A stretch of 64,000 bases of DNA. Source: Lindgomyces ingoldianus. Taxonomy: Eukaryota > Ascomycota > Dothideomycetes > Pleosporales > Lindgomycetaceae. Under the pieces are notes generated by a model. That model made no database searches. It saw only the letters and a program-made list of their open reading frames with translations, and had not been told where the DNA came from. The position numbers and the translations under genes were made by a program. The DNA lies in the NCBI RefSeq assembly GCF_010093535.1, contig NW_022985176.1:92813-156812 (forward strand), written 5' to 3'. Shown in pieces: positions 22,491 through 34,466 of the stretch; the first letter of the stretch is position 1, and each line of letters begins with the position of its first letter.

Positions 22491-25400
22491 TAAACTCTAC
22501 GTTCTTATTGCAGTGGGACAAGGACCTAGCTAAAGCCTAACAACTAAAATTATCCTTAGACACTTAGGCTAGAAATAGAAGGGACTTGCCCTAATTAACA
22601 GTAGATGTACATTTACAGCAATTAATTTAAAATAAGTTAACTAGGAAAACATCCCCTTCTAAAGTAAGAAAAATCCCTTTAGGGTATCCCTAGCTAACGC
22701 CTTATTAATAAAATATAGAGTAGGACAAATCTAACTTAAGACAGAGGAACTTATTACTAAAGCAGAAGGCACAGAGGACTAGATATCCTTTAACATATTG
22801 CTACTAAGAAACAAATACTAGGTAATACTAGGTTATAACTAGCTTTACAAACATAACTCTATAATAAATTAGCAAACTATGTCTCTATTCTACTAAAATA
22901 ACAAAGAAGCAGCGCAACTAGCGCTCTATAAGGAACCTAATTAAACAAACGCACAAAAACTAAAAATGTTCCCCTGCTAGAAGCCTAAGGCTTAGGCTGT
23001 CTGCCTAATAAAGGAAGAACTAGAAGAAGTCTTCTTTAAAGAATTTAAGAAGAAATAAGATCTTAACTAGATTAGAATCTACTAAATAGCTTAAAAAACA
23101 ACTAAAATACCTAAAAATATAGAGACTATAAAGATATGTTTAGAACCCTAGAGGACCCTAGAGAACTGCTGCTACATTAACTCTAGGACTACGCTATTAA
23201 TCTTAAACTAAACCTATAACTAAAAACGCATAAACTACAACTATTAACAAAGGCCTAAAAAGGGGCCCTATAGGAATATGTAGATAGGATGTTATTTTAA
23301 AGACACATTAGAAAAAGCAATAGTCTAGTAGCATTAGCAGTAACCTTTGCTAAAAAAAAGAATAGCAAGGTACGCGTGTGTTAGGACTATTAAACCTTAA
23401 ATAATAATACTATAAAAAACTAATACCCTCTGCTAATTATCTAGGACATTATAAATTAACTTAAAGAAACTAAACACTTTACTAAGTTTAATGTCTAAAA
23501 TAGATTTAACAAAATAAGAATTAAAAAAGGACATAAATAGATAACAGCCTTTTAAACCCTAAGAGGACTATATAAACTTTTTATTATGCTATTTAGACTA
23601 ACTAACACACTAGCAACTTTTTAATAAGTTATTAATACAGCACTTAACCCCTACCTAGATATATTTGTACTTGTATATCTAAACAATGTCCTAATATATA
23701 CTAAAAAAGACAGAACAGACTACATATCTAAAGTAAAACTTATACTTAACTAACTTTAATAGTATAAACTTTACCTACAACTAGAAAAATGCAAATTTAA
23801 TGTATAAAAAACTAAATACCTAGGATTTATTATTAACAAAAAAAAGATAAAAATAGACCCTACTAAAGTAAGTAAAGTATTAGACTAGCTAACACTAACT
23901 ACTATAACAGAAATTAAAGGATTTCTAGGCCTTACTAGCTATGTACAAAGAATAATTAAGAATTATTTAAAAATAGCTCTTTCCCTTACTAACGCTACCT
24001 TAAAAGAGAGAGCAACCTAGAAATTCTAATAAACAAAAGAAATAGAAAAGGCCTTTTAGGAATTAAAATAAGTAATAACAACTTACCTTATTCTTAAGAT
24101 ATATAACCCTACATTAGAAATAAAAGTACACACTAATGCCTTATTAAGAGTAGAAGAAGCTGCACTCTTCTAAAAACAAGAAAACAGTTAATAGCATCTA
24201 GTAGCTTATTATTTAGTAAAGTTTACTCTACTAGAACAGAAATATACTATCTCTAATAAAGAACTAAAAGCTATAGTAAACACATGTAGAAGCTAGAAAG
24301 TAGAACTTTAAGGCCTTAGTTAATAATTTATAATTTATACTAACTACATAAACTTTATTACTTTCTTTACTACTAAAAAACTTTTACTAATGTATGTACA
24401 ATAGGCTATAGAACTTGCTTAGTTTAACTTTGTTATTAAACACGTAGTAGGAATTAGCAACTAGTAAGCTAACACTTTAAGCAGGCGCACAGACTATTTT
24501 AAGGTAAATAAGTAAAACTTAGAAAAATTTGCAATCTTTAGAGAAACCCCTAAAAGAATAGTCTATAAAGGGCTAAACTCTAAAAAACTACTATGTTCCC
24601 TTATAATAGTTAAATAAGAATAGAAGAACTTTATACAGGAATATTATAAAGCTCTAATGTTTAGACACCTAGAAATTAGGTCCCTATAGAAAAAGATTAA
24701 GATTGCTATACTCTGCAAAATACCTTAGTTAAAACACCTGTGTACTAAAGTCTTACAGGAATGTAACACCTGTAATAGAAACAACCCCTAACGCTATAAA
24801 CCTTATAGATTACTCTAATTAATCACAGCGCCTAGTTAACTATAGACTATAATAACTATAGATTTTATTACTAGACTACTACTGTCTTAAGAACTTAGTA
24901 CTAAAAGATTATGCAACATAATTACATAAGTTATTAATAAGACTACTAAATTTATTTACTTATAGCTATTAGAAAAAAGTATCACAGCTAAAGAACTTAT
25001 GTTTAAACTAGAGAAAAACATCTTTGCTACTTACAGACACCCTAAGACTATTATCTCTAACTATAATAAGCTATTTACTAGCAAATTTTAGACAGCTTTA
25101 GTTAAGCACCTTAGAATTAATTATAGACTCTCTACTGCCTACTACCTATAAATAGACAGGCAAACAGAAAGAGTAAACACAGAAGTTAAAAATTTTTTAT
25201 AAAAATATGTCTTATACAAACAAACAGATTAGGCAAAATAGCTGCTTATAGTATAATTTATTATTAACACCTTAGAATTAACAATAACTAAGAAAACGCT
25301 ATATAAAGCTAATTTTAGATACACTTTATAATATAAACCTTATAGCTTACAACTAACTAATCCTTTAAAAGCTATAGACTATATAACTAAACTTCTAGAA

Positions 25401-25900
25401 TTATATTAAAAACTTACTAAAGAAGCCTAATTAGCTAAGAAGGCTATAGAAAAAGTAGTAAATTAGAAAAAAAAATCTACACTAGAAATACACCTAAACA
25501 ATTACATGTATCTAGACATAAAGGATCTTAAGACACTGCAACCTTCTAAAAAGTTAGCAGAAAAATGTATAGAACTATACTAGGTAATATAAACGCGCCC
25601 TAGTATCTATAAGCTTAAACTTCTAAAGAAAATGTGAATACACCTTTAGTTCTACATTTCTAAACTTAAGCTTGCTCTAAAAACTATTTTACTTACAACT
25701 ACTAAATAGAAAGAGGAAAAAAAAGAATATAAAGTAGAAAAGATTCTAGATTATAAAGAAAATAAGTACTTAGTAAAGTAGAAAGGATAGCCTACTAGTA
25801 AGAACATATAGAAGCCTTTTAAGAACCTAACAAACGCCTCTTAGGCCCTTTACAAATACCTAGAGTCCCTTCTAAACAAAACTACTCTAGAGAAAGCTCC
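22491..25900 (+). pseudogene. pol: Element D pol relic: protease, RT, RNase H, integrase, chromodomain
   Basis: Protease near 22585-22625 (LALINSRCTFTAI). RT with YxDD box as VYLNNVLIYT near 23671-23700. RNase H near 24120-24270 (VHTNALL, NKELKAIVNTCRSWK). Integrase with CNTCNRNN near 24760, IDFITRLLLSQEL near 24855-24895, ISNYNKLFTSKF near 25055 and IDRQTERVNTEVKNF near 25155-25200. Chromodomain near 25722-25860 (YKVEKILDYKENKYLVK*KG*PTSKNI). Stops are TAA/TAG. Catalytic Asp residues appear as Asn at several sites, as expected from G-to-A change. Confidence 0.9.
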
Positions 25901-25989
25901 TTAGACTAGAAAACACTATTACTAGTTAAAACTGCAGCAGTATTAGCTAGCTATAATGTAGGAAATCTGCAACTCTTTAACATAGGTTA

Positions 25990-26355
25990 AGGAGAAGGAA
26001 GACTAGCTGCTTCTGCCTTAAGCGCTTTAAGTTTATCTAGTAATAAGAGGTCTCTTTTTAGATACTTTACCCTTTAATCCTCTAATACCTTTAATTGTTT
26101 CTAAATTTTTCTTTTATAAAAAATAATTAATTAGAGACATTTTACTAATTCCTTTTTCTTACGCATCCTCTTTTCTTAAGCTACCTCTGCCTCTGCTAAC
26201 AATTTCTTGCGCTCACGCTCTAACTAATCCTAGGCTGCATTAGATACAAAGGCATTGCAATAGCTACTCTTTTACACACATTTAACACACTTATCTAACA
26301 ACAAGGACATTGTGTAAGAGGACTTGCTTAAGCAACAGGCACCACACAAACGCAT
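25990..26355 (-). pseudogene. Antisense Cys-rich coiled-coil gene in element D
   Basis: Starts at ATG 26355 (minus) and reads MRLCGACCLSKSS, then LLLDKCVKCV*KSSYCNAF near residues 16-34, LERERKKLLAEAEVA near 42-56 and a probable coiled coil (QLKVLED, VKYLKRDLLLLDKLKALKAE), ending near SLPSP. This is the best-preserved of the three copies. It lies tail-to-tail against pol, upstream of which (on its own strand) is the 3' LTR, a possible promoter. The family is seen widely in fungi as hypothetical proteins, to my recollection; no function assigned. Confidence 0.72.
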
Positions 26356-26563
26356 CTTTGTATAATAAAGAGGATTAAGATAAGTAACAGTACAAAGGCA
26401 ATAAATAACAGTAGATAAATAAGAAGCCTAGCAAGGCATAGTTAAGAAAAATTAACATAGAATTAGCCTTTAGAGAAGGGAACACACTAGCTAAAAAGAG
26501 AATCTAACATCTGCAACAGGAAGAACGTAACAGCAAGGATGCTAACTAGAAGAGAAGCCTGCG

Positions 26564-27176
26564 TGTTACAGCCAACAGTTAGACTGTAATGACCTAACTA
26601 GCTGTCCTGCACAGCCTAAACAATGTTAGATGGAAGACGCTTAGCCCTGCGTTAGACAAATTACGTGACAGGACAGATAAGGAATAGCTTTAGCTTTTAG
26701 AGAAAGGCCTTGCTAAGTGCATTGTCTAATAAGATATACCAGCTTGCAGGCTTGCAGGCCCTGCAGGTAGTTTTAGAACCAGCATGCAGGCATGCAAAGC
26801 ATGCAAACCCTATGTATATAGTTCTAATCACAACTATAGTTAGAAGGTTGTGATTACTGTTTAGTTTATTAGAAGGACTACCCCCTTATCCTCTTCTAAA
26901 CTAAGAAAGCTGTGACCCTTCCCACAAGACACAGCTACCTTGTATATCTTGCACTATATATACCTCCACTCCTATCCCTACAGATCAGGTTTACCAGCTC
27001 TCCATACAGCCGCTTGGTTAAACTACAAGCCTGCCTATCCTTCATCTCGCATTACCCCGTACTCTGCTTGACAGACTGTACACCTGATCCAGCTAAGTTC
27101 TACCCTTTCGTTAACATCCCATTATAGGCCGACGTACTCCTGAAAATACCATTTCATCGGAGTAAGGATTGTAACA
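26564..27176 (+). repeat. 3' LTR of element D
   Basis: 613 bp, preceded by purine-rich AGAAGAGAAGCCTGCG. The last ~190 bp are unmutated and happen to leave a 71-codon open frame (26912-27127), which is LTR sequence rather than a gene. Confidence 0.93.
26950..26966 (+). promoter_or_regulatory. TATA-like promoter element in D LTR
   Basis: TGCACTATATATACCTC occurs at the same place in both D LTRs and in the A LTRs (about 112-128 and 19052-19068, the latter mutated to TTACAC...). Conservation between otherwise diverged LTRs suggests the core promoter of this family. Confidence 0.5.
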
Positions 27177-27181
27177 CTTCT

Positions 27182-27430
27182 TTAAAATGCTATAGTAGTA
27201 AAAGTTTAAAAATAAAAACTTAATAAGAAAATAACTTATTAGCTTTAAAAGTTAGTAAAGGTAAAAGCTAGAAAGTGTTTTAAATAAGATTATATCTAAA
27301 AGTTACTAGACCTATTAAAGGCTTAGTGTGTAAAGTATTTAAAAAGGGACATTTTTTTCTTAGATAAAATAAAAGCTTTTAAAGCTAAAGTAGAAAGCTG
27401 TTCCCCTTTATAACTTTTATTAGCTAAGAC
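27182..27430 (+). pseudogene. Antisense Cys-rich gene of element E, second part
   Basis: Continues from 19585 after element D. The conserved C-terminal coiled-coil stretch reads VKYLKGTFFFLD-like, then KIKAFKAKVESC, matching A and D. It runs toward the chromodomain end of E's pol on the other strand. Confidence 0.65.
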
Positions 27431-27434
27431 TTGT

Positions 27435-28105
27435 CTCTAAAGGCTGCTGCTATCTAGTAATAACATAGCTATTTCTTTTAATATAGGTGCTTTATTACCT
27501 AGCTAGTTCCTTTTAGATAAGCCTAGAGGTACTTCTACACTAATAGCTGCGCGTTCTGTAAGTTCTTAGCTAGTTTTTATATGTTTTTACTAGTAAGCTA
27601 TTTTTTCTATTTTATAAAAAACTTTTTTTTATTTTTTTAGTTACTAATAATATGTTTAACTTTATACTCTATTTCCTTATCTTTTTATTTTTATATAGAT
27701 AAGAGGATTTCTTTAAGTGCTTTTTTTAATTTAGAAACATAGAACTATAGCTGTATTTTTATGTGTAATAAAAGCTTAAGTTTACAGTTATTTTACTAGG
27801 TTTATAAGACTTTATATAGTTCTATTCTTTTTTTACTAGCTTTCTAGAGGGTCTTAATACTTTAAGGTTCTTAGTATTAAAGTATACATAGTCTTCTAGG
27901 TAGATTCTTAGTGCTAGCTATTATAATTTATTTACATATTATTTTATTATTTCTTAGCTAGATCTAGCTTTAATTGCTAACTTTTTATATATACTTTTTA
28001 AGTTTAATAGTTAATCTACTAACTCTTAGAGGTCTATAGGCTAGTTTTTTTATAGTATAAAGTATAAGTTGTAACTAAAATTAGCCTTATATAGTGTTTT
28101 TTTAT
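27435..28105 (-). pseudogene. pol: Element E integrase C-terminus and chromodomain
   Basis: Reverse complement matches A 17410-18030, including the chromodomain part and the preceding (R/K)xSRPS-like linker. Broken by TAA/TAG; interrupted on its upstream side by a pogo copy at TA 28106-28107. Confidence 0.8.
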
Positions 28106-28107
28106 TA

Positions 28108-29973
28108 ACGTACTTCATGGGCGAGTCGCTCACACACCTAAGTCGCTTACTTTTGCCAAGACCCCACCACACTACCCTTCCTACACTAATGCATTCCTAA
28201 CAACACTACTTAAACGCGTTAAAGGAATATTAGATGTAGCTTACACTCTAGGCTCTTAAATAAGACGCAACACTCTCTAACTAACGCACTACAGCTATCT
28301 ATAGGGTCTCTTAAAAGACAATAAGCAACTAACGCGCTAGATAACCTTTCTAAGCTAATTATACAGCTAACTTATAGAAGCTAGATAATAACAAAAAGCA
28401 GGTAATTATTTAGCACATACTTAAGCTAGATGCGCAAGGATTTCCCCTCTAGCTAGTAGCTATGGCTAATATAGCTAATTCTTTGCGCGCTAAGCGCAAT
28501 ATAGGCTATATTAGCATAAACTAGCTTAATATGTTTGTTAAGTGTTACCTAGAGCTTAAAGTAAAGTTTAAGCACAAGTATAACTATAAAAAAGCCTTTT
28601 ATAAGGATTCTATAGTAATTTAAGGCTAGTTTAACTTTATAAAGAATATTAAAGCTAAGTATAGCATCTAAGATAATAACACATACAACTTTAATAAAAC
28701 AGAGTTTATAATAGGCTAGATATCTACTAGAGCAGTTGTTACAGGTTTAGAGAGACAAGGACAGCTAAAAGCAGTCTAGCCAGGCAACTAGGAGTAGACA
28801 ACAGCTATCTAGGGCATTAATGCTAAAGAGTAGGCTATTCTGCTCTTTATTATTTTCTAGGGTAGCAACTACTTTTTAAACTAGTATAAAGAGGAAAATC
28901 TACTTTAGAATTAAGTTATTATAATCTCTAAGCGCAGCTAGACTACTAATTAGCTTAGTCTAGACTAGTTAAAGCACTTTAACACGCATATAAAGAAGTG
29001 TACTGTTAGCAGCCACTGTCTGCTAGTTATTAATAGCTATAAGAGCTATAACTTACTTTATTTTTAGTAATACTATAAAGATAACAAAATTATTACTATT
29101 TATATGCTTTTTTACTTATTACACCTTTTATAGCTACTTAATGTAGGTTGTTTTGCTTTTTTAAAGAAAGTGTATAGGCGCTAAGCTAAAAACTTTATGC
29201 ACAACTAGATTACTTATATTATAAAGATAAAGTTTCTACTATGCTTTAAAGTAGCCTATAATGCTATAATTACTTCTAGTAATATCTAAGGAGGGTTCTA
29301 AGGCGCTAGATTAGTTTCTTTTAACCTATAACAGGTTATAATAGGCTTTAATGTAAAGTTGCGCACTCTATTACTACTACTACTTGTATATAACAAGCCC
29401 TAGCAGTTGTAAACCCTAAGCAATACCTTAGAACTTAGGTTATAATTAATGCTTATAAAGACAAGAATTTAGAAGTATATAAATAGTTTACTAACTTTTA
29501 TAGTTAAGGTGTTTAAGAAGGTCTTAAAGAGGGCAGTAATAATTACGCATAAGCTAGTGTTAGTGTAATAGGAAATTACTAAGCTTTAAGCAGCTAATAA
29601 GGCTGCCACACAACATAAATTACATAAAAGAAAGTAGATTAAGGTAAAAAGGACCTTAATAATTTAGAAAGGCCTGCGCTTAACAGCTCTAAAGGAGTTT
29701 AGAGCGCGCAGTAATAGGAAGAAGGCAAAGAAGCAGGTGCAAGCTAAAGTAGGTAAGCCATTCTAAAGGCGCTGCAGATAGTGCAATTAGACTAGGCATA
29801 ACGCGCAAACGTGTAAGCAAGAAGCAGAAGTAGTATCTAAATAATATTCTAGGCTGTACTGTACTATATAGTGCTAGAGCGGGTTGTTATGGGCTATAAT
29901 AGAGTTTGTTGGGGTGGGGTCTTGGCAAAAGTGAGCGACTCGGGTGTGTGAGCGACTCGCCTATGAAGTACGT
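28108..29973 (+). mobile_element. pogo/Fot1-like DNA transposon, full-length copy 1
   Basis: 1866 bp flanked by TA (28106-28107, 29974-29975). Terminal inverted repeats begin ACGTACTTCATGGGCGAG and extend to CTTACTTTTGCCAAGACCCC, over about 60 bp. The same length and structure recur at 32599-34464 and 57264-59129. Within it is a transposase relic. The ends are unmutated while the interior is RIPped. Target TA and the DDE blocks place it in the Tc1/mariner-pogo superfamily. Confidence 0.93.
28230..29890 (+). pseudogene. pogo/Fot1-like transposase relic, copy 1
   Basis: Least mutated of the copies. N-terminal DNA-binding region near 28380-28520; first catalytic block YNFNKTEFIIG near 28684-28716 (Asp to Asn); a second block around the text reading LLVINSYKSYNLLYF near 29015-29065; LNVGCFAFLKKVYRR near 29138-29180; and a C-terminal zinc knuckle with Cys 29773, Cys 29782, His 29797, Cys 29812 (Cys-X2-Cys-X4-His-X4-Cys). 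Would bind the terminal repeats and move the element. Confidence 0.85.
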
Positions 29974-29975
29974 TA

Positions 29976-32596
29976 TAGCTAATTTTACTGTGTTAATAGC
30001 TAGCTACGCTATAAAAAGCTATTCTGCCTAATTATTTTAAGTATGTAAAACATACTTTCTTAGGTATTTTTCTACTTTAGTGTTTACTCTTTCTGTTTAA
30101 CTGTCTATTTATAAGTAATATGCTATAGACAACTTATGTGTTATTCTAAAATGCCTTATAGCTGCTTTCTAGAATCTACTAGTAAACAATTTATCCTTAT
30201 TAGAAATAATAATCTTTAGACAGCTATGTACTAACATAATATTCTATTTAAATTTTTAAATAAATTCTTTAGCTATAATAGTCTTTTTTAATAGCTATGC
30301 ATGTAAGTATTTAGTAGTTTTGTTAAAAGTTACTATAATTATGTTACACATTCTTTCTATTTCTAGTTCTTTAGTTAAAGAAAGTCTTATAATAAAGTCT
30401 ATTATAACTATTATTTATAGTTATTTAAGAGCTGTAATTAGTTATAGGTATCTATAAGCTTTATACTTTTATAAATTATTTTTATTATAGGTGTTACACT
30501 CTTTAAGCACCTTAGTGCACAACTACTTTATTGTAACTTCTTCTAAAGGGTGCCTATACCTAGGTGTCTAAATATTAGAGACTTGTAATATTTACAGATT
30601 AGGTTTTTTTTATCCTTACTTATTTACTATAAAGATATAAAGTTCTTTTATAGGCTAAGGTCTATTATAAAGCTATTCTTTATTAGTTTTTTTAAAAAAA
30701 GTAAATTCCTTAGTTTTTTTTTTTTGCTATTAAAGTAGTTTAGTTTTTAGCTAAAGGCGTTAGCCTATTAATTCTGTGCTTCTAGGACATGCTTAATAAT
30801 ATAGTTAAACTACGCAAGCTCTATTGCTTATTTTATGTGCATAAGTAAGAGTTTTTTTACAGTTAAAAATATAACTAAGTTTACATAGTTTATTATAATG
30901 TTAAAAAGTTTTGCTATTCTATGTAGCTTAGTTGCCTATACTTTTACTATATTTAGTATTGCTTTTAACTTTTTATTAGGTATACTGTAGCTAGCTTTAG
31001 GTCCTAAGAACTTAGTAAAGTAGTATGCTACTAAGTGCTATTTTCTATTTTCTTATTTTTAATAAAGCGTGGCCCTACTAGCTTCTAAGGATGTGTTAGT
31101 ATAGATTTTAGTGTCTAGCTATAAGTTATACATCCTTAGTACTAGTTTTACTATTATAGCCTATTTTAGAGTTTCAAAAGCTTTATTTATTTATAAGGTT
31201 TATATAAATTTTACTATTACTTATTTCTTAGTAGTAGCATTTATTAGGGGGATAGTAATTTTTAAGTAGTTCTTAATTATTTACTAGACATATTTTAATA
31301 GTCTAAGAAATCCTTTAACTTCTTTAACTGTTATAGGTTCTAGCTATTTAAGTACTTTTTATATTTTAGCTAAGTTAATTTTTATTTCTTTACTATTAAT
31401 TATAAATTTTAAATATTTTATTTTAGTAACATAAAATTTGCATTTAAAGAGCTAGAGATAAAGTTTATACTTTTTTAGTTTTTCTAAAACTTTTTATACT
31501 TTTTATATGTAGTCCTCTAAGCTGTCTTTTAAGTAGATAAGGACATTATCTAAGTATACTAAAGTAAAGACATTAAGGTATAAATTAAGAGCTATATTAA
31601 TAATTTATTAAAATGTTGCTAAAGTGTTTGTTAAGCTAAACAGCACTACTAATAACTTATAAAGTCTTTATAAAGTATAAAATGCTATAAGCTACTTATT
31701 ACTTTCTTTAATTTTTATTTTATTAAATTTGTCTTACATGTTAAACTTTATAAAGTACTAGGTTCTCTTTAGTTAGTTTATAATATTTTATATAATTAGT
31801 AAAGAGAACTAATTTTTAATTATATTATTATTTAAAGTTCTATAGTTCTAGTAGACTCTAATCTTTTCTTCTTTCTTTTTTGCAAAAACTACTGCTAAGG
31901 CAACTAGGCTATGCCTTAAGCTAATATTTAGTTAACATATTCTTATAAAGCTTTTTTTTATATTTTTATTAAAAGGTAAAGCTTATAAGTTTTTAGATTA
32001 TAGTCTTTTATTAAGTTAATAGCATAGTCTTAAGGCTAATGTAGAGGCAATTCCCTTAAGTTAGTAGGTGTCTTAAACATATTCTTATAGTCCTTATACT
32101 TAGAAGAAATGCTACCTTCTTCTTAAATTTTAAAGATCTTAACTTATTCTATATCTTTATTAGCCTTAATTTTTTTATAGAGGACTTTTTTTAGTTTCTT
32201 TTTTATTAACTTTATTACCTATACTTTTAGTTTTTAGTAGAGAAATTTCTAAAGTTTCCTTTTTTTAAGGTAGTAACTACTACCTTGTTTTACTTATTTA
32301 TAGACTAGGTATAAGTTATTATAGTATACTAACTAGGTTATGTGTGCGTAGTTCTTAGGTCCTTTTATAGTTATTATTCTCTAGTTAATAGCAAGGTTGT
32401 GCTTTTTAAGCTAATTATAACTTAAAATTATGTTATACTTACCTTTTAGTAAAAGTATGCTTATAAATTTCTAATCTTTTATATTTAAGGTTTTAAAGTT
32501 TTTTTTATATATTTCTAGGTTAATCTATTCTTTACTATACTTTATTAAAGATGTGTTAGTAAGGGTTACCTTAAATAAGTCTTTTTTAATTTAGAA
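29976..32596 (-). pseudogene. pol: Element E pol relic: integrase, RNase H, RT
   Basis: Minus-strand counterparts of A's domains: integrase about 29976-30500, H2C2 region near 30530-30600, RNase H near 30850-31120, RT near 31260-31900 with YxDD as LVYLDNVLIY-like at about 31540-31585. Upstream coding continues to the pogo insertion at 32597. Stops TAA/TAG. Confidence 0.85.
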
Positions 32597-32598
32597 TA

Positions 32599-34464
32599 AC
32601 GTACTTTATAGGCAAGTTGCTCACACACCTAAGTTACTTACTTTTGCTAAGACCCCACCACACTACTCTTCTTACACTAATGCATTTCTAACAATACTAC
32701 TTAAACATGTTAAAAAAACATTAGATGCAGCTTACACTTTAGGCTTTTAAATAAAACATAACACTTTTTAACTAACACACTGCAGCTATCTATAAGGTCC
32801 TTTAAAAGATAATAAGTAACTAACACACTAAATAACCTTTCTAAGCTAATTATACAGCTAACTTATAAAAGCTAGATAATAATAAAAAGTAGGTAATTAT
32901 TTAGCACATACTTAAGCTAAATGCGCAAGGATTTCCCCCCTAGCTAGTAGCTGTAGCTAATATAGCTAATTCTTTACACGCTAAGCATAATATAGGCTAT
33001 GTTAGCATAAACTAGCTTAATATATTTATTAAGTGTTACTTAAAGCTTAAAGTAAAGTTTAAGCGCAAGTATAACTATAAAAAAGCTTTTTATAAAAATT
33101 CTACAGTAATTTAAAGCTAGTTTAACCTTATAAAGAATATTAAAGCTAAGTATAGCATCTAAAATAATAACACATATAACTTTAATAAGACAGGGTTTAT
33201 AATAGGCTAGATATCTACTAAAGCAGTTATTATAGGTTTAGAGAGATAAGAACAGCTAAAAGTAGTTTAGCTAGGCAACTAGAAGTAGACAACAGCTATC
33301 TAGGGCATTAATGCTAAAAAGTAGGCTATTCTACTTTTTATTATTTTTTAAAGTAGCAACTACCTTTTAAACTAGTATAAGAAAAAAAATCTACTTTAGA
33401 ATTAAGTTATTATAATCTCTAAGCGTAGCTAGACTACTAATTAGCTTAGTTTAGACTAGTTAAAGCACTTTAACGTGCATATAAAGAAGTGTACTGTTAG
33501 CAGCTACTATTTGCTAGTTATTAACAGCTATAAGAGCTACAACTTACTTTATTTCTAGTAATACTATAAAGATAATAAGATTATTACTATTTATATGCTT
33601 TTTTACTTATTACACTTTTTATAGCTACTTAATGTAGGTTGTTTTACTCTTTTAAAGAAGGTGTATAAGCGCTAAGCTAAAAACCTTATGCGCAACTAAA
33701 TTACTTATATTATAAAAATAAAGTTCCTACTATGCTTAAAAGCAGCCTATAATGCTGTAATTACTTTTAGTAATATTTAAGAAGAGTTTTAAGGCGCTAG
33801 ATTAGTTCCTTTTAACCTATAATAAGTTATAATAGGCCTTAATGTAAAGTTGCGCACTCTATTACTACTACTACTTATATATAATAAGCCCTAGCAGTTA
33901 CAAACCCTAAGTAATACCTTAGAACTTAGGTTATAATTAATGCTTATAAAAATAAAAATTTAGAAGCATATAAATAGTTTACTAACTTTTATAGTTAAAG
34001 CGTTTAAAAAGGTCTTAAAAGAGGCAGTAATAATTACACATAAGCTAGTATTAGCGTAATAGGAAATTACTAAGCTTTAAGCAGCTAATAAAGCTACTAT
34101 ATAATATAAATTATATAAAAGAAAGCAAATTAAGGCAGAAAGGACCTTAATAATTTAAAAAAGCCTACGCTTAATAGCTTTAAAAGAATTTAAGGCGCGT
34201 AGTAATAAAAAAAAGGCAAAGAAGCAGGTGTAAGCTAAAGTAGGTAAGCTATCCTAAAGGCGCTGCAGACAGTGCAATTAGACTAAGCATAACACAGAAA
34301 TGTGTAAGTAAGAAGCAGAAGTAGTATTTAAATAATATTCTAGGCTGTACTGTACTATATAGTGCTAGAGCGGGTTGTTATAGGCTATAATAGAGTTTAT
34401 TAGGGTGGGGTCTTGGCAAAAGTGAGCGACTCAGGTGTGTGAGCAACTCGCCTATGAAGTACGT
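32599..34464 (+). mobile_element. pogo/Fot1-like DNA transposon, full-length copy 2
   Basis: 1866 bp, TA at 32597-32598 and 34465-34466. Very similar to copy 1 but more mutated: the left end reads ACGTACTTTATAGGCAAG, the right end is nearly intact. The transposase relic has the same order of motifs, first catalytic block YNFNKTGFIIG near 33175-33207. Confidence 0.92.
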
Positions 34465-34466
34465 TA

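Larger units (their letters stand above)
19586..27176 (+). mobile_element. Element D: complete RIP-degraded chromovirus nested in E
   Basis: Two 613-bp LTRs (19586-20198, 26564-27176) with TGTTACAGCC/TTGTAACA ends and CTTCT target duplication. The interior, 6.4 kb, holds gag with zinc knuckle, a Cys/His-rich spacer, protease, RT, RNase H, integrase and chromodomain on the plus strand, then an antisense gene. It has the same architecture as A/E, but LTRs are alignable only in short blocks (GCATTGTCTAATAAG, TGTATATAGTT, the TATA region), so it is a sister family. Confidence 0.93.

Noticed and set aside
19600..26700. Stop-codon reassignment (TAA/TAG read as Gln or Trp)
   Set aside because: Stops coincide with expected C-to-T or G-to-A changes of CAA, CAG and TGG, catalytic Asp to Asn changes accompany them, and LTR pairs prove the mutation process.
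26912..27127. 71-codon plus frame
   Set aside because: Lies wholly inside the unmutated end of D's 3' LTR; open by chance, no protein features.
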